Assembly (NCBI RefSeq): GCF_030506325.1
Contig: NZ_CP120683.1
Coordinates: forward strand, 7,072,501 to 7,136,500
Source of the DNA: Tunicatimonas pelagia
GTDB taxonomy: Bacteria > Bacteroidota > Bacteroidia > Cytophagales > Cyclobacteriaceae
DNA length: 64,000 nucleotides
Direction of reading: 5' to 3'
Both the position numbers and the translations under genes were made by a program. Position 1 is the stretch's first letter. Each line of letters starts with the position of its first letter. The notes under the pieces are model-generated. The model was given only the letters and a program-made list of their open reading frames with translations. It ran no database searches and was not told the DNA's origin. Positions 32,758 to 42,000 of the stretch are shown here, in pieces.

Positions 32758-35700
32758 TTATAACAAATTTAAGAATATTAACTTTTGATGGTAGACCTTA
32801 TCGTTATGTCTGACCGTAGCCATGTACACCCCCGATTGGTTAGCGAGCCAGTTAATTTCCAATGGATCGTACAGGGTAGTTATTGCTAACTGTTGGGAAT
32901 AACATAACTTACCGAAACTATCCACAATCGTAATATCATAAGTGCCAATTTCCCCGGGAGGCAGCTTTAAGTACAAAGGTGATTGGGTGACCGGGTTTGG
33001 ATAAAAAAGTACGGGCTGATGAGGCTGCTCTTCAATAATTGCGGTGGGGGTCAGTGCATCGACCATAAGAGTTTGAGCCAATGAGAAGGCGGAACCCAGG
33101 TGTCCGTTGTCAATGGCCTGAACCCCCCACTCGTAGATTCCCTCGGGAAGCGATGTAAGTACGAAGAAGTTATTCTTTTGGGCATTGCCTAACGTAGGGT
33201 ACTGTAGCACGCCATTTTCGTTGGCATAGGGATGTACTACAAACCTTCCATTAGCGTCTTTTACGAAGAGGTTATACGTAAGATGAGTGCTGGATGATTC
33301 AGCGTCGGTAGACGCATCCCACGAGAAAATAACGGTGGAACCCGATACCGAAGCCTGAAGGTTGGTGGGAGACTCGGGCGGGGAGTTGACCCGGTTCCAG
33401 CGAGGTGACATGTTGTTACGATACAGAATAACTTTAGGACTTACATAGTCGGTCTCTCCTAAGACTACCACATCTAAGTCGCCATCTCCTTCAATATCTC
33501 CTACCGACATGTGCCCTTGATGCGTGTGTTTAAGTAGATAAGGGTATGTTTCCCGAAAAGCTAAATTTTCCTGGTTCTCGTAAATGTGAGTGTGTTGCGC
33601 ACCTCCGTGGGGGTCACCGTAAATCAGAATATCGGTATCACCATCGTTGTCATAATCTCCCCAGGCAATTTGTATGTCGTAGATTTCTCTCACAAAGGTA
33701 TCCTGAAACACTTCGGTAAACGAACGGTCGCCCATGTTTCGTAGCAATGCTACTTTGCCTTCCCCATTACCGCAGTACGTTGAACCAGCCAGCAAGATGT
33801 CTAACCACCCGTCACCATCATAATCGAGCCAAGTCATTTTTCCTCTCGACAGGGGGAGATGAGCGGTAACAGCGGGCAGGCCTTCCAGCACGTTAGGCTC
33901 AAATACTTTAGAGGCCTTTTGCTCATAGATAACCCATCGGTTGACTCCGCAGCTGGTAGTTTGCGCGACGATAATATCCAAGTCACCGTCATTATCGTAG
34001 TCAGCCCATGGTTGGCTGCTCTTTATATCTCCCCGTATGGAAGTGATGTTTGAGTCCAGAAATTCGCGATTATCCTTTTGTTCGTAAATAGTAATCGGAT
34101 GAGCCTCGTTATAACCACCCTTTGATTGCATAATGTCTACATCACCATCGTGATCATAATCTTCCCAAACAAAATTTGAAGATAATACGATTGAGTCTCC
34201 CAAATACTCGGAAGGTAACTGAGCGGTGAAATGACCGGTGCCATCGTTGATAAATAGTCCCGCCGAATCGGCGACGTACCAACGCTCGCGCAGATTCAGC
34301 CAAAAATCCAAGTATCCATCGTTATTAAAATCTATCCAACGTAGAGTAGCATCATTGAATACCGGGGGGAATTTTTGGTTCGTTCTTTCGTAGTAAGTGT
34401 CTTGCCACAAATATACGTGGGTCGCTAAAGTAGCATTAGTTTCTTCATTGGCTGAGCTCAGTAATAGATCCAGATCACCGTCGTTGTCCAGATCTGCCAA
34501 TGACGAGAACGTTCCCTCCGTTTCATCAAGATAAAGGCCAAAGTCAGCCTCGTAGGGATCAGGAAAAGTGGCGGCTTCCAGTTGGGCAAAAAACTTGTCG
34601 GGATAGGTGCAGTTAGCAGAGACAATTTTGTAAGTGTACGAAGTGTTGCTGGTTAGATTAAATGTGTCCAAAAACGAAGTAACGTTCTTCGGTAGTGTGG
34701 CCAGCGGCCTATCTATCGGAGTGAATTCCTCGTCTTCGGAAACACGATAAATTTCGTACGCAGCTTCACTGTCAGACTCATCTTTCCATTCTAAGCGGAT
34801 TGAATGGTTTGATATTGTGGTTGATTGTGCGTTTTTAGGCGCAACTGGCCGATTGTCTTGGATAGTAAACTTCCTCTCAGCCGTGAAGACCGAGCCCCGA
34901 TAATTTGCGTCAACACTTTGAACTGCCCAGGCGTATGTTCCTGCTGGCAGGCAGCGAAGCGTGAAACCCGAATTGAGCGAAGCGTTACCCGGACGAGCCA
35001 CCCGACGAAAGCCACTCAAAGTATCCGATAACGGACTTATAACATAGCTTCCTTGTTCGTCTTTAACGTACACGTTGTAGGTGAGAGAAGCTACGTTGGT
35101 CTCCAGGTCGACATCTTTACTCCATGACAAACTTACTTGGTTGTCTACTACCTGTTCGGAGAGTCCGGCGGGTGGTAAGGGGATGGTGTTAGCTTTCCCC
35201 TGCTCGATCCAAAGATTTCGATACAGATGAAACTGCTTGTACCCAGTCATTACAACATCTAAGTCGCCATCTTTATCGTAATCAGCAGTAGCTACCACGC
35301 TCCTTCCCAAGCTCTTAATCTCGGGCAGAACAGCTTGGGTAAAGTCCTTTCCCTCCTGATTAATATACAAGTAACTTTGTTGGGCTTCGTTTGCGCAGTA
35401 CTGGTGACCATTGAGTAAAATATCGTACCACCCGTCATTATTAAAATCTCCCCAGAGTGCTCTGTTTGTTTCGGGAAAGTCAATGCTTACTGTTTCGGTA
35501 TTTCCTGATACCAGACGTTGAAGACTATGCTGTACATATGATTTTAAGAGTAAGTCTATTTTGCCATCACCATCATAATCAGCCGCTTGCGCATCGTGTA
35601 TCTCTGCCTCGTACCCTAGTATGTCCCTCTGAAAATCCCCGAACCCATCGTTTTTCCAAACGTATCCTCTTGCTACGTTATCTTCGGAAACACTCCCAAT

Positions 35701-36294
35701 GAGATCAAGGTCTTGATCACCATCTAAATCTACCCAATTCCCGTAAGTTAGGTCACGGATACTATTATCCGTTGACCGAGCAAAGATTCCTTTTCTATTT
35801 TGATAGATGTTTAGTTGCTTGAACTTGCTGAAGAAAAAATCACTATCACCATCCCGATCATAATCGCCCCACATCACCGCGGCAGAGGGAACACTATTGA
35901 TAACAAATCCCTGATTGGTATACTCCCGGAAGCCCTCCCGGGTGTTTTCTAGAATAAGCAATTTTTTAGAGTGGGCGCCCTCGGATAAGATAATGTCTAT
36001 ATCGCCATCTCGGTCAAAATCGCCCAGGTCGAAGCTTTGGTGCGTCACCCCGGCTTGCGTTCTGATGGGAAGCTGACTGGTAGGGATAAAGCTACCTTGG
36101 TCTTGGTAAAAGATAAAAAAGCTAGGGTCACCTCCTAAAGAACCTATATGGATCAGATCAAGCTGTCCGTCGCCGTTCATATCTCCCCACTGAACGTCAG
36201 CGTTCCAAAGCCCTACGCCACCCGTGATTTCTACCTCTTGAAATGATTGCCCCAACTTGTTTTCTGTAGCAAGTAAGTAAAGGATCAAGATCAA
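32758..36294 (-). CDS. T9SS-exported FG-GAP/VCBS and fibronectin III protein
   Basis: About 1178 residues from the first possible in-frame start (TTG at 36294). Two blocks of FG-GAP/VCBS repeats with calcium-loop motifs (FDRDGDIDI, YDGDGKIDL, FNNDGWYDI; later YDNDGDLDI, YDNDGDTDI) alternate with fibronectin type III-like domains at about 385-580 and 1000-1090. The C-terminal VLFYPNPVTQSPLYL starts a T9SS sorting domain. No ATG is in frame. An ATG at 36353 begins a fine signal peptide (MKNHKIYLKK...) but is one base out of frame at an A7 run (36324-36330); one extra A would join MKNHKIYLKKINILRYKP to LLILILYLLATENKLG. So the gene is off, phase variable or contains a sequencing error. Confidence 0.82.
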   Translation of the reverse strand: MILILYLLATENKLGQSFQEVEITGGVGLWNADVQWGDMNGDGQLDLIHIGSLGGDPSFFIFYQDQGSFIPTSQLPIRTQAGVTHQSFDLGDFDRDGDIDIILSEGAHSKKLLILENTREGFREYTNQGFVINSVPSAAVMWGDYDRDGDSDFFFSKFKQLNIYQNRKGIFARSTDNSIRDLTYGNWVDLDGDQDLDLIGSVSEDNVARGYVWKNDGFGDFQRDILGYEAEIHDAQAADYDGDGKIDLLLKSYVQHSLQRLVSGNTETVSIDFPETNRALWGDFNNDGWYDILLNGHQYCANEAQQSYLYINQEGKDFTQAVLPEIKSLGRSVVATADYDKDGDLDVVMTGYKQFHLYRNLWIEQGKANTIPLPPAGLSEQVVDNQVSLSWSKDVDLETNVASLTYNVYVKDEQGSYVISPLSDTLSGFRRVARPGNASLNSGFTLRCLPAGTYAWAVQSVDANYRGSVFTAERKFTIQDNRPVAPKNAQSTTISNHSIRLEWKDESDSEAAYEIYRVSEDEEFTPIDRPLATLPKNVTSFLDTFNLTSNTSYTYKIVSANCTYPDKFFAQLEAATFPDPYEADFGLYLDETEGTFSSLADLDNDGDLDLLLSSANEETNATLATHVYLWQDTYYERTNQKFPPVFNDATLRWIDFNNDGYLDFWLNLRERWYVADSAGLFINDGTGHFTAQLPSEYLGDSIVLSSNFVWEDYDHDGDVDIMQSKGGYNEAHPITIYEQKDNREFLDSNITSIRGDIKSSQPWADYDNDGDLDIIVAQTTSCGVNRWVIYEQKASKVFEPNVLEGLPAVTAHLPLSRGKMTWLDYDGDGWLDILLAGSTYCGNGEGKVALLRNMGDRSFTEVFQDTFVREIYDIQIAWGDYDNDGDTDILIYGDPHGGAQHTHIYENQENLAFRETYPYLLKHTHQGHMSVGDIEGDGDLDVVVLGETDYVSPKVILYRNNMSPRWNRVNSPPESPTNLQASVSGSTVIFSWDASTDAESSSTHLTYNLFVKDANGRFVVHPYANENGVLQYPTLGNAQKNNFFVLTSLPEGIYEWGVQAIDNGHLGSAFSLAQTLMVDALTPTAIIEEQPHQPVLFYPNPVTQSPLYLKLPPGEIGTYDITIVDSFGKLCYSQQLAITTLYDPLEINWLANQSGVYMATVRHNDKVYHQKLIFLNLL

Positions 36295-36323
36295 TAAATG
36301 CGGTTTATAACGTAATATATTTA

Positions 36324-36330
36324 TTTTTTT
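36324..36330 (-). other. A7 homopolymer at a broken signal-peptide frame
   Basis: On the coding (minus) strand a run of seven A lies between the only good ATG (36353) and the FG-GAP frame. With seven A the frame meets TAA at once; with eight it reads through the whole protein. Such tracts mutate by slippage and can act as on/off switches. Confidence 0.6.
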
Positions 36331-36418
36331 AAGTAAATTTTATGATTTTTCATCTTTTAATCGCTACTTTATACAAAAGTAATATATTTTTGTTTATACA
36401 AAAAATTTTTCGGAAAGG

Positions 36419-38731
36419 ATGTTTAGCATAAGGATTAAGCTAGTGACTGTTTTTTTACTTGTCCCAATAGCTTACGCGCAAGGGCAGGTGTTTGATTGGG
36501 CATTAGGCTCGGGGGGCTGGACAGACGACTATACTCGCGATATCACCGTAGATCATCTTGGTTACGTTTACGTTACTGGTTATGTAACTAATGCGAGTAT
36601 TGGTGACACTATTCTTCGTGATAATGGTGCTTTTGTCATGAAGCTGTCAAATAAGGGGCAGGTTGTTTGGGCTAAAAGTTTTGGACAATTCGATACTTCA
36701 GGGGTTAAAATAAAGGTAGACTCACAAGGAAATGTTTTTTTGTTAGGCAAATATTCTCATGGGTTTACAGTCGAAGGACACACCGTGTATAGTACTGGGA
36801 TCGGATTATTCCTCATGAAGATAGACGTAAATGGCACCATTCTGTTTCTGAAAAACTATAGCACTCCTCGTGGAAACGGGCGAGCCTTGGGTGAAGGCTT
36901 AGCTATAGATGAACAGGACAATGTTTACGTAGGAGGGCATTTCAATAATTTTTTAGTATTAGGAGACTCAACGTATCACGTGCGAGGAAGGCAAGGGTTT
37001 GACCATGATTTGTTACTGATCAAATTTAGTAATGAAGGTGAAGTGCTGTGGGTGCGAACTCCCGGGAGTAATCAGAAAGAGTTTATCCACGACGTAGCCG
37101 TCGACAGCCATGGTGTCTATCTGGTAGGCGATTTGTCTGGCCGCATCATTACTTTTGAGGAAAGTACGTTCCAGGCTCCTATCTCAGGATTAGGTTTTGT
37201 TGCAAAATACACCTTAGACGGGGAATATCAATGGGCTGAGGTATTTCATTCCCCGAATCATTCCAGAGCATTTTCGGTAGCGGTAGATCATCAAGGAAAT
37301 GTCTACGCATCAGGTATCTGGACCGTTCGCAATTATGTTCATCGCTCCGATAAATTTATAGCGAAGCTTAGCAACGAAGGCCAGCTTCTGTTTACCCGAT
37401 TTGTAGAATTTGGTCCGACGTACACGCTAAAAAGTGGAGTTACCACCAACGGCACTGATGTTTATTTTACGTCCGGATTAGCTGCGCCCTATAAAGCCGG
37501 TCATATACAAAGTGATTCCAGCAGTACAGAACAGGCAGCTATCCTAAAATTCAGCGAAATAGGGTACCCCCAGTGGTTAAAACTAACCGAGGGGTCGTCT
37601 AATGACGAGGGGGTAAGCATTGCGGTGGATGGTAAAGCTATATTCCTCGCAGGTAACTATAAAAGTGATACACTGCATCTTGACGCTTCTTATACAGTAA
37701 ACAACAGCGGCAATAGCGATAAGGATTTTTTCCTAGCGGGTGCAAAAGATACTACCGATAACATTTGCCCTGATCCTAGTTCTTTCACACTTAGTCACGT
37801 ACCAAATTTTTGCCACGGGGATTCAGCACGACTAGTCATTGAGAATCCCTATGCAGTTTATACTGAATGGTATAAAGATGGTCGGAAACTTAATTTTGAT
37901 AATCAACGGAGTATATATGTCAAACAGCCGGGCTTGTATTCAGTGAAAATCAATAGTAATACTAGATGCCCAGGTATTATTGAAGGAGTAGAGGTTGACT
38001 TAGCATCAAATCGTACTGAGGATACCGATGTGGTCATACATTCAAATCCAATCTCGCTTTTTAAATACGATTCAGTAACCGTTTGTTTAGGAGAGAAATT
38101 AATCCTCGAAGTTGACTACCATCCAGAGTACACTTACATGTGGCGGAATCTACATATATTAAATACTGATAAAAACAAAGCAACCATAATTACGGGTGCC
38201 ACAGACACCTCATTCGTGATCTTGCAAATAAAAAATACAGTTACTAGTTGTTCTAACCAGGATACCTTATATCTTATTAGCACCGCGCCCCCCTCTTTAA
38301 CAGTGATGCCACTTGGTGATTCTTTGGTTGCTTCGGGTAGTCTCAATTATGAATGGTATTTCAATGGAAGGCTACTTGAGGAATTTGATGGACATGTCTC
38401 TGTTTTTCCAGAGGAAAATGGGTACTATAAGGTTGGGGCTACAAATGAAGCGGGATGTTATAGTGAGTCAGATAGTGTATTAGTTGAACTCGTATTGGGT
38501 TTGGAAGAAACCCCGGAGGATATTCGTGTGTATCCTGTTCCATTCGAGTCAAAGATTTACATTAAATCAACACAAACCGTCGAGAAGGCAACGCTGATGA
38601 ACATCAATGGGAAGGAAGTAAAAAGTTTTCCATCGGCTAAAGTACTGGAGGCTGATGATGTCAGACCGGGTGTTTATCTACTGAAAATTCATACTTCCAG
38701 TCGCATAATGCTATTTAAAATACAGAAATGA
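36419..38731 (+). CDS. T9SS-exported SBBP-repeat protein
   Basis: 770 residues with a signal peptide (IKLVTVFLLVPIAYAQGQ). Residues 25-450 hold SBBP beta-propeller repeats (YVYVTGYV, GNVFLLGKY, NVYVGGHF, GVYLVGDL, GNVYASGIW). Residues 455-680 contain two Ig-like domains with WYKDGRKL and YEWYFNGRL. The last 75 residues (VYPVPFESKIYIKS to the end) form a T9SS sorting domain. It is divergent from the FG-GAP gene across an A+T-rich 60-120 bp region that could hold promoters for both. It is likely a secreted or surface-anchored protein; ligand unknown. Confidence 0.88.
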   Translation: MFSIRIKLVTVFLLVPIAYAQGQVFDWALGSGGWTDDYTRDITVDHLGYVYVTGYVTNASIGDTILRDNGAFVMKLSNKGQVVWAKSFGQFDTSGVKIKVDSQGNVFLLGKYSHGFTVEGHTVYSTGIGLFLMKIDVNGTILFLKNYSTPRGNGRALGEGLAIDEQDNVYVGGHFNNFLVLGDSTYHVRGRQGFDHDLLLIKFSNEGEVLWVRTPGSNQKEFIHDVAVDSHGVYLVGDLSGRIITFEESTFQAPISGLGFVAKYTLDGEYQWAEVFHSPNHSRAFSVAVDHQGNVYASGIWTVRNYVHRSDKFIAKLSNEGQLLFTRFVEFGPTYTLKSGVTTNGTDVYFTSGLAAPYKAGHIQSDSSSTEQAAILKFSEIGYPQWLKLTEGSSNDEGVSIAVDGKAIFLAGNYKSDTLHLDASYTVNNSGNSDKDFFLAGAKDTTDNICPDPSSFTLSHVPNFCHGDSARLVIENPYAVYTEWYKDGRKLNFDNQRSIYVKQPGLYSVKINSNTRCPGIIEGVEVDLASNRTEDTDVVIHSNPISLFKYDSVTVCLGEKLILEVDYHPEYTYMWRNLHILNTDKNKATIITGATDTSFVILQIKNTVTSCSNQDTLYLISTAPPSLTVMPLGDSLVASGSLNYEWYFNGRLLEEFDGHVSVFPEENGYYKVGATNEAGCYSESDSVLVELVLGLEETPEDIRVYPVPFESKIYIKSTQTVEKATLMNINGKEVKSFPSAKVLEADDVRPGVYLLKIHTSSRIMLFKIQK

Positions 38732-39056
38732 TTGCGTCATGGTGAAAGGGGTTTGATAAATTGAGTGAATTTCTTTACTGAACTCCAATCTCCTGCTTAA
38801 TCCGTTGCACTTCCTCTTGGCGATAGGGTTCACCGTTGGGAAGGAATGTAGACTTCCCAATTTTAGGACGACTCAAAAGTAGAGTTTTTTGGTCAAATTA
38901 CTTTACAAATACTATTACTATTTTGACAAGTAGAAAAAGAACGGGGCCATCAAGAAAATGAATGCGGCTTTCAACCGACTGGAAAGGATATTACTGGGGC
39001 GCAAACCCACGGCTACACTAGCCATAGCGGACTCTCAGAGCATTCAGCACCTGGTT
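38732..39056. other. decayed DNA between T9SS gene and ATPase operon
   Basis: The minus strand 38776-38880 reads SRPKIGKSTFLPNGEPYRQE... to a stop, looking like a protein C-terminus without a gene. The plus strand holds the IS5-type transposase fragment listed separately. Both point to an old insertion or deletion. Confidence 0.45.
38904..39050 (+). pseudogene. IS5-family transposase fragment
   Basis: YKYYYYFDK, a TAG where Trp is usual, then KKNGAIKKMNAAFNRLE and LAIADSQSIQ with the first catalytic Asp of the DDE triad. Only the N-terminal third is left. It runs into the end of the convergent ATPase gene, so a former insertion was cut off here. Confidence 0.6.
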
Positions 39057-42000
39057 CTATTCAACAGGCTTTTGCTGAAGCCATTGGGCTATTCCTCTCA
39101 AGCTTTCCGAAATATCTTCCATCATAGCAACGGCTTGCCCCATTCCATTGGTGCCTTTTTTGCGCTGCTCCTGCTGAAAGATTGTTTTGATTTCGCCCCA
39201 TCGCTGTTTCGCTTCTCCTTCTAAGGCATTGTGAAGTTCTTTGAATTTGAGTAAGTTAGCTTCGGCACCTGAGGTCAGAGTTTGAGCTTCGTTTTCGTAG
39301 TGAGTATTAATGAGCGTTTTTAGCTCGTCCTCATTCATGATGGGAGCTACTTTTTCGGCCATTTTGTTCATATCGCGGTACGAACCCTGCAACTTGAACG
39401 GTGGTTCAGTGCGGTAAGCATCGGCTCGAGCTGCCGAACGGATGTACTCCAAGTTCACGGTAAGCACGGTATCCCGGATAGTAATGAGCTTTTTCATCAC
39501 AGTTATGTATTCACTTATTTCTTCGGCAGAATGGTTGGCCTCCCACTCTACTCCTTCCGCAGAGTTATCTTGCGCTAACTTTACCAGCGTATAAACATCA
39601 GCTTGGCTCTTGATAGCTAGTTTGCTCAGCACCGGGTTAGAGGTTAAACTATTCTCTATGTAGCTCAACTTAAACGCTTCGGCGGAGTCGCCGATAATAT
39701 CGCCTAGATTGTAAATATCGGCTCGGTTCGCCAGCATATCGGGAATCTGAAATTTATCACCGCTCTCGGTATAGGGGTTTCCCGCCATCACTACGCAGAC
39801 TTTCTTACCTCGGAAATCGTAGGTTTTGCTGCGCCCCTTGTACACGCCTTCAATCTTACGCTGAGCATCGCAGAGGGAGATAAACTTTTGCAAAAACTCG
39901 GGATGGCAGTGCTGAATATCGTCCAGATAGATCATCACATTATCGCCCATCTCAAAGGCGAGATTAAGTTTCTCCAGTTCCTCTCGTGCCCCAGCGTTAG
40001 GTGCTTGACTCGGATCTACCGATACTACCTGATGACCAATCGCCGGACCATTAATTTTCATAAAGACCAAGCCGAGCCGATTCGCCAAGTATTCCATCAG
40101 CGTAGTTTTTCCGTAACCCGGCGGGGAAATTAGCAGCAGCATCCCCATCAGGTCAGTTCGTTTATTTTCCCCGGTAGCCCCGATTTGCTTCGCCAGATTA
40201 GAGCCAATCAGCGGTAAATACACCTGATCGATCAGGCGGTTACGCACGAAGGAAGACATTACCCGGGGTTTAAATTCGGATAATCGTAGCTCTTCGGTAA
40301 ACTGCTGGGTAAGCTCTCGCTTTCGCTGTTGAAAATCCCGGTAAGCGGGTACAGCTTCATGGTGAAATTCGCTAAGCTTCTGGAAGAACGTCTGGTAATG
40401 CAGTTCGTATTTCCCGTCCTCGATGACCGGATGGTTGCCCTGCATATTTTCCATCGTAGTGCTAAGAGTCACCTCGCTGGTTTCTACCTTTTGTTTAGGG
40501 TTAAACAATAGTGCTGCCGCTTCGGAAACATAGGCGGTGTCCAACTCAACCTGTTCCGCAAACGACTGTACCCACTTACGAATAAGATCATACTGTACCC
40601 AGAGCTGTTCAGCTAAATCACTGACAGATTTACGGTACTTAGCCTCGGCTTTTTGCTTCGCTAGGTATTTCTCAAAAGCTTCCTTCAGATTAATCGACTG
40701 CTGATTGATCGTAAATTTATCATCACCAATTAGTTCGTAGAACAAATACTCACTGGCTTCAGTAATCACCGAAGCATCAAACAAAGACGTTTGCTGAACA
40801 AAATCTTGAATGCTGGTCTGAATCTGGTTAAGTACCGGATCAAATTCTTTAGTGTGCGGAAAAACCTGAAGAATAGCTCCCGCTCCTTTGAGTTGAAAAT
40901 TCAATCGTTGCTGCTGCTCTTTTTCCAAAAACTGTTGCCAGCACATCAATGCACAACTTCTCGCTTCTGATGAATATCTCAACAGTCCGGCTTGCTGATG
41001 AATACGGGCTAGTTGTTGCAAAATATGCCTCGCATCCTGATCGTGTACGCCTTTCACATAACCTTCGTCGTAACGACTGGCGACAAACTGCTGCACCCAA
41101 TCCGATACTTCTTTAGTCAGTTCTCCATCGATGTCGGAAAGCGCAATCGTTTCATCACCAGCCTCAGCCGCCACGAAAAGTTGGTACGCCAAATATTCGG
41201 CTCGATACACTTCTTGATTTTCCGAAACCAGTGACTGGTTCCAGTAAGGTTGGTAACGATTGATATCCGCATCATCCAATCCCTCGTAAAAATTAGTACC
41301 CGTAATGTGATAAAATAATTGATTGTTCTTCACGACAGTGGTCAGCGCCACTTCGGCAGTATTTACCGAAAAAGAATGTTGCCCCAACCTAATCACCTGC
41401 GCGCCGTCAACGTAGAGTTCGTTACGGTCTTTTAGTTGCCGTAGTGCATCCTCTCGGGTAGATTTCAGCCTACTTTCTACGTCATCAGCTTTTACCGTAT
41501 CGCCAACTTCTTGCAACTCAGTGACAATACTTCGGACTTTCTCGACCATCAGATCGGAAGCGAAGTAGCCGTTAAGTTCAGCGGCTGATGAGAAGGAAGA
41601 CAAACGGTGCTGGACAGATTTTAGAATCCTATCAGCCGCTTGTAGCAAGGCATTTGCTCGTTGGTTGCGAGCTTCAATTAACTGAACCTTACGGCTTTCA
41701 AAAGCATTGTAAATTTCTTCGCGCAGCTCGTTGATCTGGTTGAGCATTTCGGGGAACTCAGCAAACTTCCCTTCCAGTTCTTCCAATTGCACCATCAGTT
41801 TATTGAGATACTCATCGGTCTTTTCGGGCGTATCGGCTACATCCAGATAGTTGACCAATGCCTGACGAATCAGCTTGGACTGGGCGTGGAACTCAGCCTT
41901 TCCTTCCTGACCGAGCAGTTCTTTCCGCTTGCGTTTGAGTTGGGCTTTTAGCTTGTTCAGCTCGGTGAAGATGACCGAGATACGGTCGATAATCTGGGTA

